DNA of 64,000 bases, from contig NC_092864.1 of assembly GCF_032062135.1 (NCBI RefSeq), positions 16,751,762 through 16,815,761 on the forward strand. The letters run 5' to 3'. Below, in pieces: positions 12,140 through 24,010 of this stretch (position 1 is the first letter of the stretch; each line of letters opens with the position of its first letter). Under the pieces are notes generated by a model that did not search any database, had not been told where the DNA came from, and saw only the letters and a program-made list of their open reading frames with translations. The translations under genes and the position numbers were made by a program. The DNA comes from Pyxicephalus adspersus (Eukaryota; Chordata; Amphibia; Anura; Pyxicephalidae).

Positions 12140-12184
12140 TTTCCTGAGGAAGCTGACTAGTTTCCGTGAAACGCGTTGAAATTC
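12140..12184 (+). ncRNA. Hammerhead-ribozyme-like motif (degenerate)
   Basis: It has CTGAGGA (one change from the core CUGAUGA), a 17-nt spacer, GAAA at 12168-12171 and then CGCGTT. The bases before the core (TTTC) can pair with those after the presumed cleavage site (GAAA), as helix I would. The palindrome ACGCGT could form helix III between two copies. Against activity: the G for U change, and an extra A after the core shared by all three copies in this window. Amphibian hammerheads are known in Penelope-like retroelements. The match is inferred by eye. Confidence 0.4.
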
Positions 12185-14117
12185 GGGACACCCCAAGGGC
12201 TTGTTCCCTAAGGAGATCCACCTTGATGCATAGTGGTTTTTATTCACTTGTAATTTTTGTATGTTAAAAGGATGTTTAAATGATATGTACATAATAAAAT
12301 AGGTTTTTAGATTTTATTATAATTTTGCTTTGGAAAATATAATATTTGGCCTAAAAAGTCCCAACATTTAGTTATTCACCTTTCTTTTGTGATTTACAGA
12401 ACACATGACCAAATGCATAGACTTTTATAAATCTAACGGGTAATGGAATTCTGAAGCAGATTTTTCTCAAAAAAAATAAAGCATTTCAGACATTCTTTTT
12501 TCATTGCAAAACGATGGTTAACATCGCCTTATGCTCATAGATCCCCTTAAAGCAATTCCTAGCAGTTAATACTATAACTAACAAAATTTTCCATCATGCA
12601 GAGACCCAGATTGTAATTTCTTGATAAATTTAAGAATATTCCTCTTCTAATGTTTCCCCTTCCTTTTCTGCAGCCAGGCCGCTGTTAGTATAGCTACCCA
12701 GAACTTTGCCAGGGAATAAGAGGAGGGACGGGAAGGCTGTATCAGCTACTAAATACTCCATGCTCCAGCCAAGATCACATTCAGGCTAGGAACTGGATAC
12801 ATACACACATCAGGATTACGCAGCAGGCAGGGGAATTTACGCTTAAGGCTTATGGTTTCAGATGATTCCTAAAAATAATCACTATTATGTATCCTACAGA
12901 CTGAGAGCCTGACAGCATAAATAGTGCATAATTTAAACTACTTCTGTGTGTGTATTAAGAAGGACTTCTAGTCATGGAAAAAAGAAAATGTACATAACCT
13001 AGCAGGTGTGCCCAATATCCCTGGTGTCCCATGCCACAGGAAATTCTGCCCTCATCGACACTTCCAATGGTCCTTAATATAGCGTGGTAATATTGTAGCA
13101 AGGGTACTATATTTTACCATTACTAAGGAAGTGATCAGGCAACTTTGCTGATCTTCTATCAAAAATAAAACTTAGATGTACACCAGTTAGTACCTGCCTT
13201 ATGGGTATGTCTATGCAAACCAAGGCAGTGCCTGGTTTTGCAAATCTTACTATGATGGGACTAAATACAAGAGATTTAATTCACATGCATATTTATTGTG
13301 TAGCAGATGGGTCAAGATGAGACTTGTTGCAGCCTTTAAGTATTATAGCATGTGGTGAAATCCAAGTAAGCAACTTCAGTACAGGAAAGAACCATTTACA
13401 ACTCGCAAGACTGGAGGTAAGGCTGGAGTGTAAAAAAAATGGCCATTGACATGACCCTAAAGTGTCTGAAAGGCCAAAACTTTTTTTGAAAGGGAAGGAT
13501 TAAATCTTAAAAGCCCTTTCAGTTTTTCCACTTCAGAAGTGAGGATATTTCTCAACCTAGCTCTATTATACTCCATCAGTCCATAGGTGTCTCTGGTGGA
13601 TTACCAGTCTTAGTGAAGCAGAGGGTAACTTTTAGGAGCTCCTGATCCTCTCAGGCTAAGCCTTTGGTTTGACAAACCCAACCCCCAATCCATGACCCCG
13701 TGTCCTACATACAGTATTCATCTCTTGTAAAGCCTATACCGATTCCTTCTGGTCAGCCCACAAACTCTTTATTTATCAAAAAATGTAAAACACAGGGTAT
13801 GTGACCAGCTTTAACTCTAATATTGTACGTATGCGAGAGTCATGGTAAGCACCATAACTTATTTGAAAGCAAGGTATTGTGTATGAAAGGGAAATCCATT
13901 CTAGATTGTGTTGTATTCAAATAATAAGCAAGTGATAGAATATCAACACTGAAATATAATGGTCCTGAAAAGTTGATCTCTGGTGATCTATTTGAGGTCT
14001 GTGAAAGATTACAGACCTGTAGTCTTTTATAACAAAAGGTGCACCATTCATTTTGTAATGGACATGCACAAAGGCAGGTATGGATAAAGTCCAGCTTGGA
14101 ATGTCTCCATAGATAAA
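12185..14117. other. Gene-free stretch
   Basis: The first 130 bp probably belong to the same element as the hammerhead-like motif, since an AATAAAATAGGTTTTTAGAT-type tail resembles the one after the 33.0-kb motif. The rest contains no supported exon or named repeat. Confidence 0.4.
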
Positions 14118-14440
14118 GTGGAAGAGTTAGGGTATGTATACACATTCAATTGTTATTGTTTTTTATCAGTTTTTATTTCCCCAAACAAAAGACTGAACAA
14201 GCGCTGTATGTACAGCGCCATTCTGCTCTACGGAGAGGGGAGAACGATGGAGCAGCACCCTGCTGCTCTCTCTCCCCTTCACTTGTTTTACGATTGTTCT
14301 TCGTTCGTGGATCTGCCAGGATGGATTCATGAACAATGTCGGACAGGCGCTGTACACACACCAGATTCTCACCAGATCCTGAGGCGATTGTCGGACGAGA
14401 ATTTGTGCAAAAGAAGGCTTTCTGTAAAATATAAACATAA
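14118..14440. mobile_element. Probable MITE with GC-rich core
   Basis: It opens with GGTATGTATACACATTCAAT, typical of short frog repeats. The core has opposed blocks (GAGAGGGGAGAAC.. and ..CTCTCTCCCCTTC; GAGCAGCACC and CCTGCTGCTC) that fold on each other. It closes with TTGTCGGACGAGAAT. GC content is clearly above the flanks. Frames of 60-125 codons here (both strands) follow from the base composition and are not genes. Confidence 0.45.
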
Positions 14441-17400
14441 CATTCCCCGATATGAAATGTTGAATAATCTAAAGATTAAGGTTCAGAATGGTTGATCCTT
14501 GGTTGTAACAATATTAAGCTGCCCAGATGACAATTACATTCTACTTTTATAGGTTCCGGTCCCCTTATTGTAATCTTAATTCGACTTCTAGTTTTTCACT
14601 CGTGTGAGAGCATTTTATCCCACTTTATAGAGATACATACAAACACATGGTATGAGAAGGGAAATATATTGCTTACTTTTCTCAATACCATGACTCTACT
14701 TTATCACTCAGGAAACTTGATCATCTCTTTAACACAGGAATGCATGGAAATGACAACTGTTGAATAACTGTGCAAGGGGGGTGGTAAAGGGGAGAAATCC
14801 AGGCAGAAGGGCTACATCCTCTACCAGACTGATCTCACAGCTCTCTCATTCCCTCCCATGATCCTACCCTGCAGGAATTCACTGCACGTTTTGTGGGGCT
14901 CAGTTTCAACCCCTCCTTTAAATCCACCCTGATTTCAATGAAAAAAAAAAATTAACCTCTTTGCTCCCTCATCATACAGTGATGCAAAACTCTCAACATC
15001 CTTTATTCGGAGGGACAGTCCCTCTTTGGAAACCAAACCTTCACAGTAGACCTTCTTTGTGGTCTGACATATTTAGATACAAAATGTTACTAAACCTCAT
15101 CTAGACTGTTATTCTGAAGTCTTGATATAAAGAAAAAGTAATAGTAAAATAGTAAAGGGTTTAACCAATTGCTTTTGAGTTTTAATTCATGGTCCGCCTT
15201 GGAGGAAGCATGATGGAGTTGTATCCTTTTCCTACATACCTTGTGCTAAAGGCTGTCTCTCTTCAGAATATCTCTCAGAAAGTTGAGAGACATTTATGTA
15301 AAGACTCGAAGGAATATTGTACACCTAGATGTCCACAAGCTTCACACAACTTTTACCCAAATTTTCCACGTTTTCACATAGGGTATATTGAGTTTAAGCT
15401 TTATGCATATTACAGTTTTCCAAAAAAATAATCAGGCTAAAGTAACATTTTGTCAGGCATCACAGCTATAATAGTGCCATGCACTTGTTGCACTGCCATT
15501 AATCGCTGGACTTTATTTTTAAAATCGTCTTATATCTAGGTGAGTTTTCTTGTTTGGTAAACTGTTGTGTTGAAATTCCACATTGGTCAGCTATAATTAC
15601 TTCTGGAAAAATACATTGAAAATGAACTCTGAAAAAAAGAATCTAAAGTATGTGAAATACATTAGATTAGGTAGATTAAAGTCTTAAAAGCCTGTATTGC
15701 TTTAATAAATATTTCCCTTAAGATGCAAGACTCCACACAAAGGCTGTCATATAGCTGCTAACATATCTGCTCTTCCAGGTTTGTACCTTAGAATTGCCTT
15801 TCTCAACCATTCTCACCAAGCATGATCTGCTTGCATTTAGACTTGGTAAATATGTCACTGGATGTACAAATATGTATGTAATAAGAACAGAAAGGTTGAA
15901 TTTAGTCATTGCATTAGCATTTTGATAAGATATAAGTACATTAGACTTCAGCTTTAACTGCTTTCTGTAACTTTTGGCAATTTTAGAAATGTTGTTGAGG
16001 GATTTTGAAAATGCCAAAAACATCCTAAAAAATTGAGGAGTGTTCAAAAATGTAACGGTGTATGGTGGGCAGATTTACAAAACGTCTACAAAACATCATT
16101 TCTGCTACAGAAGGCAACACCAGCTTTTGAGGCCAAGGGTGTACATATTTTTTCCACTGTATATCTATATACATTTTTAGCAAATAAATGATTGAAAGGG
16201 GATTTTTTCTTTTTCATTCATCTGTTTCATTCTTAATTTGTAGGCCCTGTTGTCGACTGGAACAAAGAACTAATTGTTCAAGTATGTTGAAAAAGTCAAC
16301 AATTTCCATTGATGTCCTTACATCTTCACATGGTTGTACATGTCACCTACCTGACTGTGTGTGTAAATCACGTAACTGAATAATACATCTTTGAGCAAGT
16401 GAAACAGAAATGCATTTTATTTAGATGTTAGCTTGGCGTTTTGCTTCAATTGCCCTAAATTCCTAAAACATACTCAACCTCTATATATAAAAGGGACCCT
16501 GGGTATGCCAGTGTTTGCATTTGGACTTGTATAAAATAGCCTGGTGATCCAAAAGTAATGCCTACATTGCAAGTGATAGGGCTCATTCCTCCTCCTTAGC
16601 AGGTGTTTTAGCAGGTGCTCCCTATAAGCCTTTCCTGGGTGCACAAGTTGAAGCAAGGTCAGATGTTGCAATAACATGGACCTGAACCAGCCATGCCCTG
16701 CAGTGTTTTAATTCTGCGAGTTGGTCACTTGAAGAGAGCAGGAGTTCTGAACATGACCCGCTGATTTATGTGCTTGATAACCCTGCCTGTTGCCATGTTA
16801 CTAACAACACAACAGCTAAGCTTGATCCACAAACACAGATCATATTCAAATAGTGTCTCATCTCAATGGGAGAAGGGAGGGGTTGTGCGCACTTGTCTGG
16901 TCACTGCAAAATGTTTTCACTTGCTCTCTTGGGACGCCAACACCCGAAACCGTACCAGTACTCGAGGCACATACCCCTGCCTCACGCACAAATAACGAAA
17001 GAATGACGCAACTTCAAGTGTCAGAATGCGTGTGCAGTCTTGAAAGGAGGTCTGGGGAAAGGAGAAAGAGTAGGCGTGGGAAAATGGTTTGGAGGGAAAA
17101 TGGAGTGGAAGAAATAGGAGATGGATTAACCTCTTTGGTTGCGGCTAAAAACCTACGAGAAAAGAGAGCTGCCAAATGCGCTGGCTAACGATGACGTGAT
17201 GTAGGGTGACATCGGTTTTTTAGGAAGTCCCACAAGGCAAACAAACTTTTATGTAAGAAAATAGGAACTCACCACTTCTAGGCTTACTTTAATGTGTAAA
17301 GCCATTTTTCTTATTTGTGTTGGACTAAGTAGGGATCAGTTTGGTCCTGGAAGGTAGATTTACTCTAACTGTCATGATCAGCGGGAAGACTAAAGTCAGG

Positions 17401-18288
17401 AAAGTCCATAAAGCGAATAATTACCTTAATAGGGCTTCCTATTCCAGAGACAACTGTTTAAGTAGCATTTCCCATAACATTGGAACAACATTATCTCTCT
17501 TCCTGTTAAGTTTACAGGACAGAATGTAAAGTGAAATCTCTATAATGAACCAAAAATTCAAAAAAAAAACCCTACAGTAACTTTAAGTCCCACTTCAAAC
17601 TAATATTCCATAGGGTATGTTTAGGATATATCAAATGTAACTTTTATCAAAGATTCACTCTTGGTAAGTCAATTACGTTTTTTTAAATCACATACACCTG
17701 TAAGGATTAACCTCAGTGAATGTTTGGTTACTGTCAGATTCACTGCTTTACAAATACGCCCTCATATTTAAAGGTTTGCTTGGTTAAGGCAGCTCATTCA
17801 TTTTGAAGAGGCTTACAGTAAATCCTAATGAACAAATAAAAATATTTTTGTACTTTCAGGTTATATAGCCACCTATAGCAGGACAGGAAAAGGGAGACGT
17901 TTTTGGAACCATTGAAGACACAATGGACCTTTGGGGTATCCAAAAGCAGATCAACAGAGGGGAGTGTCAGGGTGCTCGCAGCCACTAAAGAAAAGTCACC
18001 TTAAGGATCTGACATGTGGGATGCCAATTAAGAAGGAACACCACTCTTCACCTCTTCACGAATCACAATGGGTAAACCTGAGAATCCAGGAACCAAAAAG
18101 GAACTAGAAGACTGCAAAGTTTTGGAAGTAGAGCCCAAAGAAGGACTATGTGTAAAGATATTCTGGTTGAACACTGAAGAAGGATAAATGTCCAAGAGAC
18201 AGAACAGGAAAGGGAGATAAAAATTCCCATCATAAGGAGAGGAAAAATACAGGTTCCATAGTAGGTAACTAACTGCTCAGTCTTCTAG
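14441..18288. other. Gene-free stretch
   Basis: No exon with paired splice sites. 16080-16170 resembles a Tc1-like terminus in style (GTGTACATATTTTTTCCACT) but lacks a partner end. A 111-codon frame at 16853-17188 is basic and repeat-free, but has no splice or homology support. Confidence 0.4.
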
Positions 18289-18289
18289 G

Positions 18290-18335
18290 CCAGTGGTCGC
18301 CAACCTTTCGGACCTCATGGACCACTAAATCCACA
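18290..18335 (+). mobile_element. hAT terminus (CAGTGGTCGCCAACC family)
   Basis: CAGTGGTCGCCAACCTTTCG, then GACCTCATGGACCACTAAAT, match the left end of the element at 49988. No partner end follows, so this is a truncated or internally deleted copy. Confidence 0.55.
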
Positions 18336-18539
18336 GAATCCAAACCGCAGCAAAAGCTTCATCATATAAAGGGAGAACTGAAACTCAGGTACTAGGGCAA
18401 GTCTACCTGTCCAAATTATGAAAATAGGGACTTTCCTAGTATGAAAGAGATCAACAAAAACTATAGAGTGATCATCAAGTTTTAGGGTGGATCTCCTTAT
18501 CAATAGGAGTCTCTTTATAGCCCAAAAAAATGAAGCCAC

Positions 18540-19619
18540 AGTGACTGCCTAAAGATACTCTTCCCAGGTAGGGAATTAAGGGACTCGAAAGGAAGGGAAT
18601 GAACAAAATCTGCCACAGTCTGTGCAAGGCAGGACAGAATTATAGGTAGATCTGCAGTGGAAAGAGTTAACATGCTTTAAACTTTTATGGTTAGGGTCAG
18701 CCAGAAAATGAGCTAAACACCCAATAGGGCCCTGTTATAGGTCCTCAATGGACACGTACGATGGTGCTAGTGCTGCCTATGACTTCACAGGCAGCTGGCA
18801 GCCCTGAGGCACAAACAATAATGATCAGATATGTTTTTTAACCTGACTGCCTTCTTCCCAGAACGTACCCATTTATGATGGTAAGAAAAGACCCCATTGA
18901 AAGAACATTGTATGGCAAAAGGTGCCCCTATAGAACTGTACAAACCTAAAAGGGTATTAATATTATACTATATCTTATGTACCAATAGGATTAGAAATAT
19001 GAATACATTTTGTCCCTGAAAAGGCACTTTAACAATAGGACCTGATTGCCATGGTTATAAAAACTGTACTTAAAAGTAACTCCATCATTAAAAGTTTCTG
19101 TATTTGTTCCTTAGGTTAAACTGAATGCCAGGCAATGTTTTTAGCACCCAAGGTAAAAAGTCCAAAATGCCCCCTAAAAACTATTATAGAAGCAGCATAG
19201 GTTGCAGTTTCTGCCTTTTTTTCCCCAGTTCTGAGGAAACACCCAAGGTGGCTGCCACTTCTTCTCACCCCTGAGACCAGCCCTAAATGCATGATCAGTA
19301 ATAGGTGCACATGTAACACTCACAGATATTTTTTAAAAAATCACAGACATCACAGCACCTAAAAATATGCTTTTATATCCCTCTAGAATGGTGGAGTCTT
19401 CTTTGCTCAGGCAATTCTGGGTGTATGGGTGAAGCTACTTGTAACATTTCCCCTATGGAAGCAGTTCACGGGCATAGGGAAGCTGTAATTCTAATTTGAA
19501 CATACCCTTACCATAGTCCTGTTTAGCACATACAAAACTGTAAAACGATTACTGTATACTGTGGGACTATAGCTACTTAATGTTATGATTCTACCAGAAG
19601 CCAGCAGAGCGGCAGAACA

Positions 19620-19668
<49 letters not shown>

Positions 19669-20863
19669 GTACAGTATATTTACTATAAATATAAATGTAA
19701 AAAAAAAAATAACTTGAAGATCAATAAAAGGATATATTAGAAAATAAATCAAATATTTATTGTATTTGAATTGCATTAGTGTGTTGCCTATATTCTGTTT
19801 CAATCTTCGAGAAGATAAGAAAAATGTATTTTGAGTTACCACTAGTAAAATGGTCTATTTCAGAAGCTGCAGGGCCACCTTGTGATGAACTACATATACT
19901 ACAGGGAATATGACCAAGGAACGGTACATTTAGGGCCTCATTTACTAATGCGTAAGCTGGACTGAAGCACATGTGTGTGCACTTCAAAAATCCAATACTA
20001 AACAAGTTTTTAAAAAAGTGTTACAATTGGACCAAGTGAGCAGTACAATATAGTCCCTAGAAGCCTAAGGTGACAAGGCTGATCACAGATACAGTGGAGA
20101 AGGGAATGTTATCACTTTAGGACATAAACATTGTAACTTGGAAAATCACCAGGTCAGAATAAAGAATCTTAAAAACATGATAACTGCCACATATAAAGAA
20201 TGAAAAGCAGCAATATATCAAATTTTTGTTTTTGGGTTTAGACTAGCTTTAAAAGTTACTTCTTCAACTGCAAAAGTTTTGGTACAAAGATAAAATCTTT
20301 GTGCCTTATAAGAAGAAAAATATTATGATCCAATGAAAGCGGATGAAGTCCCTTCTGCCTTCATACATAATCTTCAGAAATGAGTGCATTGCTCTTGATC
20401 TGCAGGTGTCAGTGCTGAACCTGCTATCCTTTATATGTCAGCATGGTTGACATTGGGTGCATATTTAACAAGGTGACACCACAGGAACACAATTGTTTTA
20501 TTTACCTTCCACTGAATCAAAGCCGCACCACGTCATCCTAACTATGAACTAGCATTTATAAAAAAAAATCTGATGGAGAGTGGAATCCTCTTATAATGGG
20601 CACATAATGTGTCCAGACTATAAAATAGGACTTGTTACCTCATCAACAGGTTACCTGGGAAAATGTCGGTAATGGCACATTCTAATCTTTAATTTTTGGA
20701 TGAATCTGCCTATTTGACAGGACAATTTTTGGAATTTTCCATCATTTTCAGCCACAGGGACAGTGGTCACGGTGGTGATGTGGGGGCTTGTGGAAGAGTT
20801 CACAAGTGCAGACTTGTCATAGTGATGAGGAATCCATTCAAGCCCCATTTCAACCCCCAAAAC
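18540..20863. other. Gene-free stretch
   Basis: No supported exon. A minus-strand frame at 20651-20920 ends at a GT-like site (CCCAG then GTAACC) but lacks a convincing acceptor, and its translation is not recognisable. Confidence 0.4.
19620..19667. repeat. (AT)n microsatellite
   Basis: About 23 uninterrupted AT units. Confidence 0.95.
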
Positions 20864-21446
20864 ATTATTATTATGTAAATATATAGCACCAACATATTCA
20901 CAGCTCTTTACAAAGTCCATAGTCCTGTTATTATTTTGCAGAGCAGCTCACAATCTAATGCCACTACCATAGTCGTATGTCTTTAACGCTGTCTAAGGCC
21001 AATTTTAGGGAAAGCCCATTACCCTAACTGCATGTTTTTGAGATGTGGGAGGAAACTGGAGTACCCAAGGGAAACCCAAACAAACATGGCGAGAATATAG
21101 AAACTCACTACTGATAGGGCCTGATTTATTAAAACTCTTCAAGGCTGGAGATGATACACTTTCATCCGTGAAGCTGAGTGATCCAGCAAACCTGCAATGG
21201 ATCTGGTCCAGGATTCAAAACATTTGCTAGCAAACAGCAAATGATTTTAAGAAATCCATTACAGGTTTGCTCGATCACCCAGCTTCACTGATGAAAGTGT
21301 ATCCTCTCCAGCCTTGTTGAACTTATATCAGTAAGTATATATATCAGTAAATAAATCAGACCCATAGTGTCCGGGCCAAGATTTGAACCTGTGACCCTAG
21401 CACTGCAAAATTAAGAACGTTATCCATTGAACCAACCATGATGCCC
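20864..21446 (-). mobile_element. V-SINE interrupted by a palindromic MITE
   Basis: The 3' tail and V-domain lie at 20864-21113 (minus orientation: TTTGGGTTTCCCTTGGGTAC, CAGTTTCCTCCCAC). The tRNA-like head resumes at 21367-21446 (B-box GGTTCAAATCT, A-box region decayed). The 247-bp MITE sits between GATA and ATAG, exactly where intact copies read ATAGTGTCC. The SINE is therefore older than the MITE. Confidence 0.85.
21117..21363. mobile_element. Palindromic MITE nested in V-SINE, ATA duplicated
   Basis: The left end is GGGCCTGATTTATTAAAAC and the right end AAATAAATCAGACCC. The centre GCTAGCAAACAGCAAATG matches copies at 1.6 and 60.8 kb. Flanks 21114-21116 and 21364-21366 are both ATA, and uninterrupted V-SINE copies carry a single ATA here, so the duplication is 3 bp (or TA with an extra terminal base). 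The right arm has about 25 extra bases (ATATCAGTAAGT-type) that break the symmetry. Confidence 0.82.
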
Positions 21447-22214
21447 AAAACCAATTAACCAGAATGCAATGTGACAATCAGGACTTTGATGCCTCCTTTT
21501 AGACTTTAAAGATCTTTTTGTCAAATTGGCCAAATCTATACTGCAAAAACGCATAAAACACAACAATAATCAAATATGTTTTTTCAATGTTTTTCCACAT
21601 ATACAGCATTACCATTATCCTTGTCCTGTTATATACAAAATTAACTCAGGAATTGCTCAGTCACTTCCACTTAGCTGTGATGTTATTTATGAGACCTATA
21701 GAAGAAAACCGCCAGAGTTTGGGGAATACAGCCTATGCTACTGTTTGGCAATGCTGCAAAAACACCAGTAATTTATAGCTAGGAAAATAATTGCTTTTTT
21801 TTTTGTTCCCAGCAGTAAAAACACAGGTGCAAATGGGGGGATGGATCCGAATTAATTGAGAAGAGAGATAAAAGTAAATTCTTTATGAAGTGAGATTAGG
21901 CTCATGTGGACTGTTGGAAAAATGAACTGACTGCCTGCTCCACACAATTGAGAGGGATTTCTGGCCACTGAGCGGGAAGACTTTGTGATTGCACAGGATA
22001 TCTTTGTCAATCATATGAAAAATCCCACAGCTTGGGCTGGTGTATCCAGAGGGGTTGTACATCCACTGTGGGCAGATGGCCCTTATTAGCAGCTTGGCTT
22101 TTAACACTTTTCTTGCTGACTCTGCAATTAATTTTAGAACGCTATCACAAGGCATCGAGAAAAAAAACTGACTTGATGCATGGCTGGTGTTTTATTAGTT
22201 TGTTGAGCCAATAA
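21447..22214. other. Gene-free stretch
   Basis: 21840-22190 is repeat-free with mixed composition. A minus-strand frame of 90 codons lies there without splice sites. It could be conserved noncoding DNA. Confidence 0.35.
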
Positions 22215-22224
22215 CAGACTTTTT

Positions 22225-22283
22225 TAAATTAATCAATTAATTAATTAATTAATTTTTTAATTAAATTTTATTTTAAATTAACC
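22225..22283. repeat. (TTAA/ATTA)n simple repeat
   Basis: Five or more AATT units in tandem, followed by T/A-rich sequence. Confidence 0.9.
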
Positions 22284-22650
22284 CCGTACCTTGTCATACA
22301 CGCTTGCAAGACATGGAATCCTACCACTGGCTATCCAGCAGCAAATATTTACCCTAGGGTACAGCATGTCACAGTCATTTGACAATAGCACCATATGCTG
22401 ACTTATATCCACCATGCAGCAAAGGTGTGCCTAGAGATTAGCAAAACTTGCACCTATTAGTAATGCAGGCCTAGGGGGAGCACAAAAATGTGCTAAGGTG
22501 TTCCTGCTCATCCAGATTTTCTGCATGTCATCATTCAGGTATGTATACATGTGTATATGTATTACATGTATTGTTTGACTATTGATGGTTTCATCTCACA
22601 TTAAGGAACCCATACAGTTTCAAGAGGTATAGAATATATGTAGTTTATAG

Positions 22651-22795
22651 CAGCGGTAGCCAACTGCTCTGGTCAGAGCCGCTCTGGTCCGTGGCTCTGG
22701 TCAGAGCCATGTTCCAGAGTGAGTGGGTGGGTTCTGGCATCATGACGTCATTATGGTCCGTAGGTCCATAGGTCCGAAAAGGTTCGCGACCACTG
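22651..22795 (+). mobile_element. 145-bp hAT MITE with perfect 8-bp TSD
   Basis: The ends CAGCGGTAGCCAAC and GTTCGCGACCACTG form an imperfect terminal inverted repeat of the CAGTGGTCGCCAACC family. The flanks 22643-22650 and 22796-22803 are both GTTTATAG, the 8-bp duplication expected of hAT elements. Inside, GCTCTGGTCAGAGCC occurs twice. No coding capacity. Related ends are at 18290, 26067 and 49988. Confidence 0.88.
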
Positions 22796-22807
22796 GTTTA
22801 TAGTAAC

Positions 22808-23066
22808 CTAAAGGAGCCTTTTTCAAACTTTTTACCATGGGTGAAGCTATAAAATAAACTTTTAGGGTTTTAGGGAAGCCCTTCTATAATTACTATATCC
22901 ACAGCTCACAGTATATTGGTGTGGTGGTCAGTGGGAAGAATGTCACCCTTACAGATAACCAGAAAGATCATTGGTGTCATTTAATGTGACCTGAGAGGTA
23001 TAAATTGCTGATTGCTCAGGAACCCCTAACAACCTCTGGAGGAATCCTGGTTGAGATACTCTAGCC
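22808..23066 (+). mobile_element. hAT-like repeat, near full length
   Basis: The left end is AGCCTTTTTCAAACTTTTTA. The right end, read inverted, is GGCTAGAGTATCTCAACCAGG, which fits a CAGCCTTTCTCAACC-type terminal repeat. The truncated copy at 1-170 shares its left 130 bp. No 8-bp duplication is evident. Confidence 0.5.
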
Positions 23067-23220
23067 AAAAGATTGTAGGTTTGGCATAGATGGATGGGTT
23101 GCAACACTCCATGTGCCAACTGTATATCAATCAAGTTGAAGCATTCACAACTATTGGTCAGTTGACTGAACTTGATGGCTTGTGTCTTTTTTCAACCTGA
23201 AAAACTACTTAACTAAATAA
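23067..23220 (+). repeat. Dispersed repeat tail, class uncertain
   Basis: The phrase TGAACTTGATGGCTTGTGTC, then TTTTTTCAACCTGA and AACTACTTAACTAA, is a recurrent frog repeat tail as I remember it. I cannot place it in a superfamily. Confidence 0.35.
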
Positions 23221-23379
23221 CTAAAATGTCAATAATCAACTTTTTTATTGTATTAATTACGACAAAGAGTTTTAGATAACGTGACTTTTGCATTTTTGTG
23301 AGGGTTGATAACTGATATACTCCTCAAAGAACTTTATGTGAGCCCCTGCCAAAAAAAAAAGCCAGCAATTGTTTTCCTT

Positions 23380-24010
23380 TTCCTTGACGTAATCTGTTAT
23401 ATTTCTAACAGCCTTTTATTTGCCACGGACCATTTTATTAGAGCGTGGTGCGCCCCGTCTCTCATTCACTGGGAGATCCACTTCAAGCACCAGTCATTAA
23501 CATATCTTCTATGGTGAAAAGGCTGAGGGTTGCAATCGGAAATGGACAGCCCGTACCATGGTATTCACAGTGAGGGCGAAAAGCCTGCGCTGGCCGGAGA
23601 GGGGATGATGTCATTCCTGCGGCTATCTGATCCATGTGGCCAATGGATTTGTGCAAGAAGTCTCTTACAAGGGGGGCCCAGAGAGCTGTGCTGGCTCCCA
23701 CCCCATGAGCTCACACAACTCTATTTCTGGATGCTTTGTTGACTCTGATTCTTAGCACGTGTGAAACATCTGTTGCCCGGGAATGGGTGAAACGATGCCT
23801 CTGGAATGCCCTGTTGTGACGAGGAAACTATGGGATATCGTCATGGTGATTATACCAACCCTTCCCCCTGGCCTGGGAAATCAGAATGACATCATCTGCT
23901 GCCCAATGCTAATCACACCTCCTATTATCCCAAGCCGTTGCTGTAGACACATCCTGACCAGCAACCTTCCCTGCCTGAGATCTGAGATCATTGTCCGGGT
24001 CTAATTATCA
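23380..24010. other. GC- and CpG-richer block, possible conserved noncoding DNA
   Basis: Within AT-rich surroundings this block holds several CpG-containing words (GAGCGTGGTGCGCCCCG, GCCTGCGCTGGCCGGAG, TTGTCCGGGTC) and homeodomain-like TAATTATC. Open frames of about 70 codons exist on both strands, but none has paired splice sites. No other copy occurs in the window. Confidence 0.3.

Noticed and set aside
16853..17188. 111-codon plus-strand frame
   Set aside because: No homology cue, no splice sites. Arg/Glu-rich from a local purine-rich stretch.
18069..18188. 39-codon acidic/basic plus-strand frame starting MGKPENPG
   Set aside because: Composition looks protein-like, but it is short, with an in-frame stop upstream and one downstream. 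No splice sites and no partner exon were found.
20651..20920. Minus-strand frame ending at a GT site
   Set aside because: It runs into the tail of a V-SINE and no acceptor matches. Likely chance.
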